A DNA stretch of 7,140 nucleotides from Bacteroidia bacterium (GTDB lineage: Bacteria > Bacteroidota > Bacteroidia > Cytophagales > Cyclobacteriaceae). The stretch spans positions 1 through 7,140 of the forward strand of contig JANXRR010000539.1 of NCBI GenBank assembly GCA_025356795.1, in the 5' to 3' direction. Shown piece after piece: positions 7,060-7,140 of this stretch (positions within the stretch are counted from its first letter, which is position 1; each line of letters opens with the position of its first letter). A program made the translations under genes and the position numbers. A model generated the notes under the pieces. It saw only the letters and a list, made by a program, of their open reading frames with translations. It made no database searches and had not been told where the DNA came from.

Positions 7060-7140
7060 TCAATCTCCCGAAAGGGCAACAGTATTGGCCTGGTTGGCCA
7101 ATTCAATATCTTCTCCATCATTGCCGGCTGCATGCACCAG
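7060..7140 (-). CDS. 3' end of an unidentified gene, truncated by the window
   Basis: The last 26 codons of a minus-strand frame enter from the right edge and end with TGA at 7060-7062. The visible C-terminus reads LVHAAGNDGEDIELANQ then ANTVALSGD. A terminator with a long T run starts 24 bp downstream, and the codons resemble those of the neighbouring genes, which together support a real gene end. HAAGND looks like the oxyanion-hole asparagine motif of subtilisin-like (S8) proteases. However, in that family the catalytic serine segment follows, and here only about twenty residues remain. It is therefore either a truncated S8 relative or an unrelated protein. I do not assign a function. Confidence 0.5.
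   Translation of the reverse strand: MVHAAGNDGEDIELANQANTVALSGD

Noticed and set aside
7084..7102. Palindrome ATTGGCC-N5-GGCCAAT
   Set aside because: It lies inside the partial coding frame and follows from the codons for the repeated Ala-Asn in ANQAN, so chance is a sufficient explanation.

Overview
The window looks like chromosome of a Bacteroidota bacterium, probably a Cytophagales or Chitinophagales relative. The signs are a TonB-dependent receptor with an N-terminal carboxypeptidase-regulatory-like domain, an HtpG of the Bacteroidota type, a YraN protein ending in HIEDAFY, secreted proteins of unknown function typical of the phylum, no Shine-Dalgarno sequences before the starts, and promoter-like TTTG / TAnnTTTG elements instead. 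The placement rests on reading the proteins; no search was run. I see no phage, insertion sequence, CRISPR array, tRNA or rRNA.

Layout, left to right. 1-141: intergenic sequence with short repeated words (CGCAAAG, CGCTGAG) and a possible promoter. 142-495 (+): yraN, a small nuclease-like protein. 558-1379 (-): secreted protein with MORN/YwqK-like repeats, convergent with yraN. 1415-1449: strong minus-strand terminator. 1478-3367 (-): htpG, the Hsp90 chaperone. 3500-4222 (+): secreted protein of unknown function, divergent from htpG. 4223-4523: gene-free stretch filled by a degenerate tandem array with a strict 21-bp period. 4524-6926 (-): siderophore-type TonB-dependent receptor, with a promoter and an overlapping Fur-box-like dyad upstream. 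7009-7035: terminator. 7060-7140 (-): 3' end of a gene that continues past the window.

The genes do not form one pathway. htpG is housekeeping proteostasis, yraN is a widely conserved family of poorly known role, and the receptor is probably iron-controlled siderophore uptake. Each gene seems to be its own transcription unit: htpG and the partial gene are closed by terminators, and the receptor has its own promoter.

The least ordinary element is the 21-bp array between the convergent 3500-4222 gene and the receptor gene. Ten consecutive units align without a single gap, yet their sequences have diverged strongly and no frame is open across it. I found no clear new defence or mobile system.
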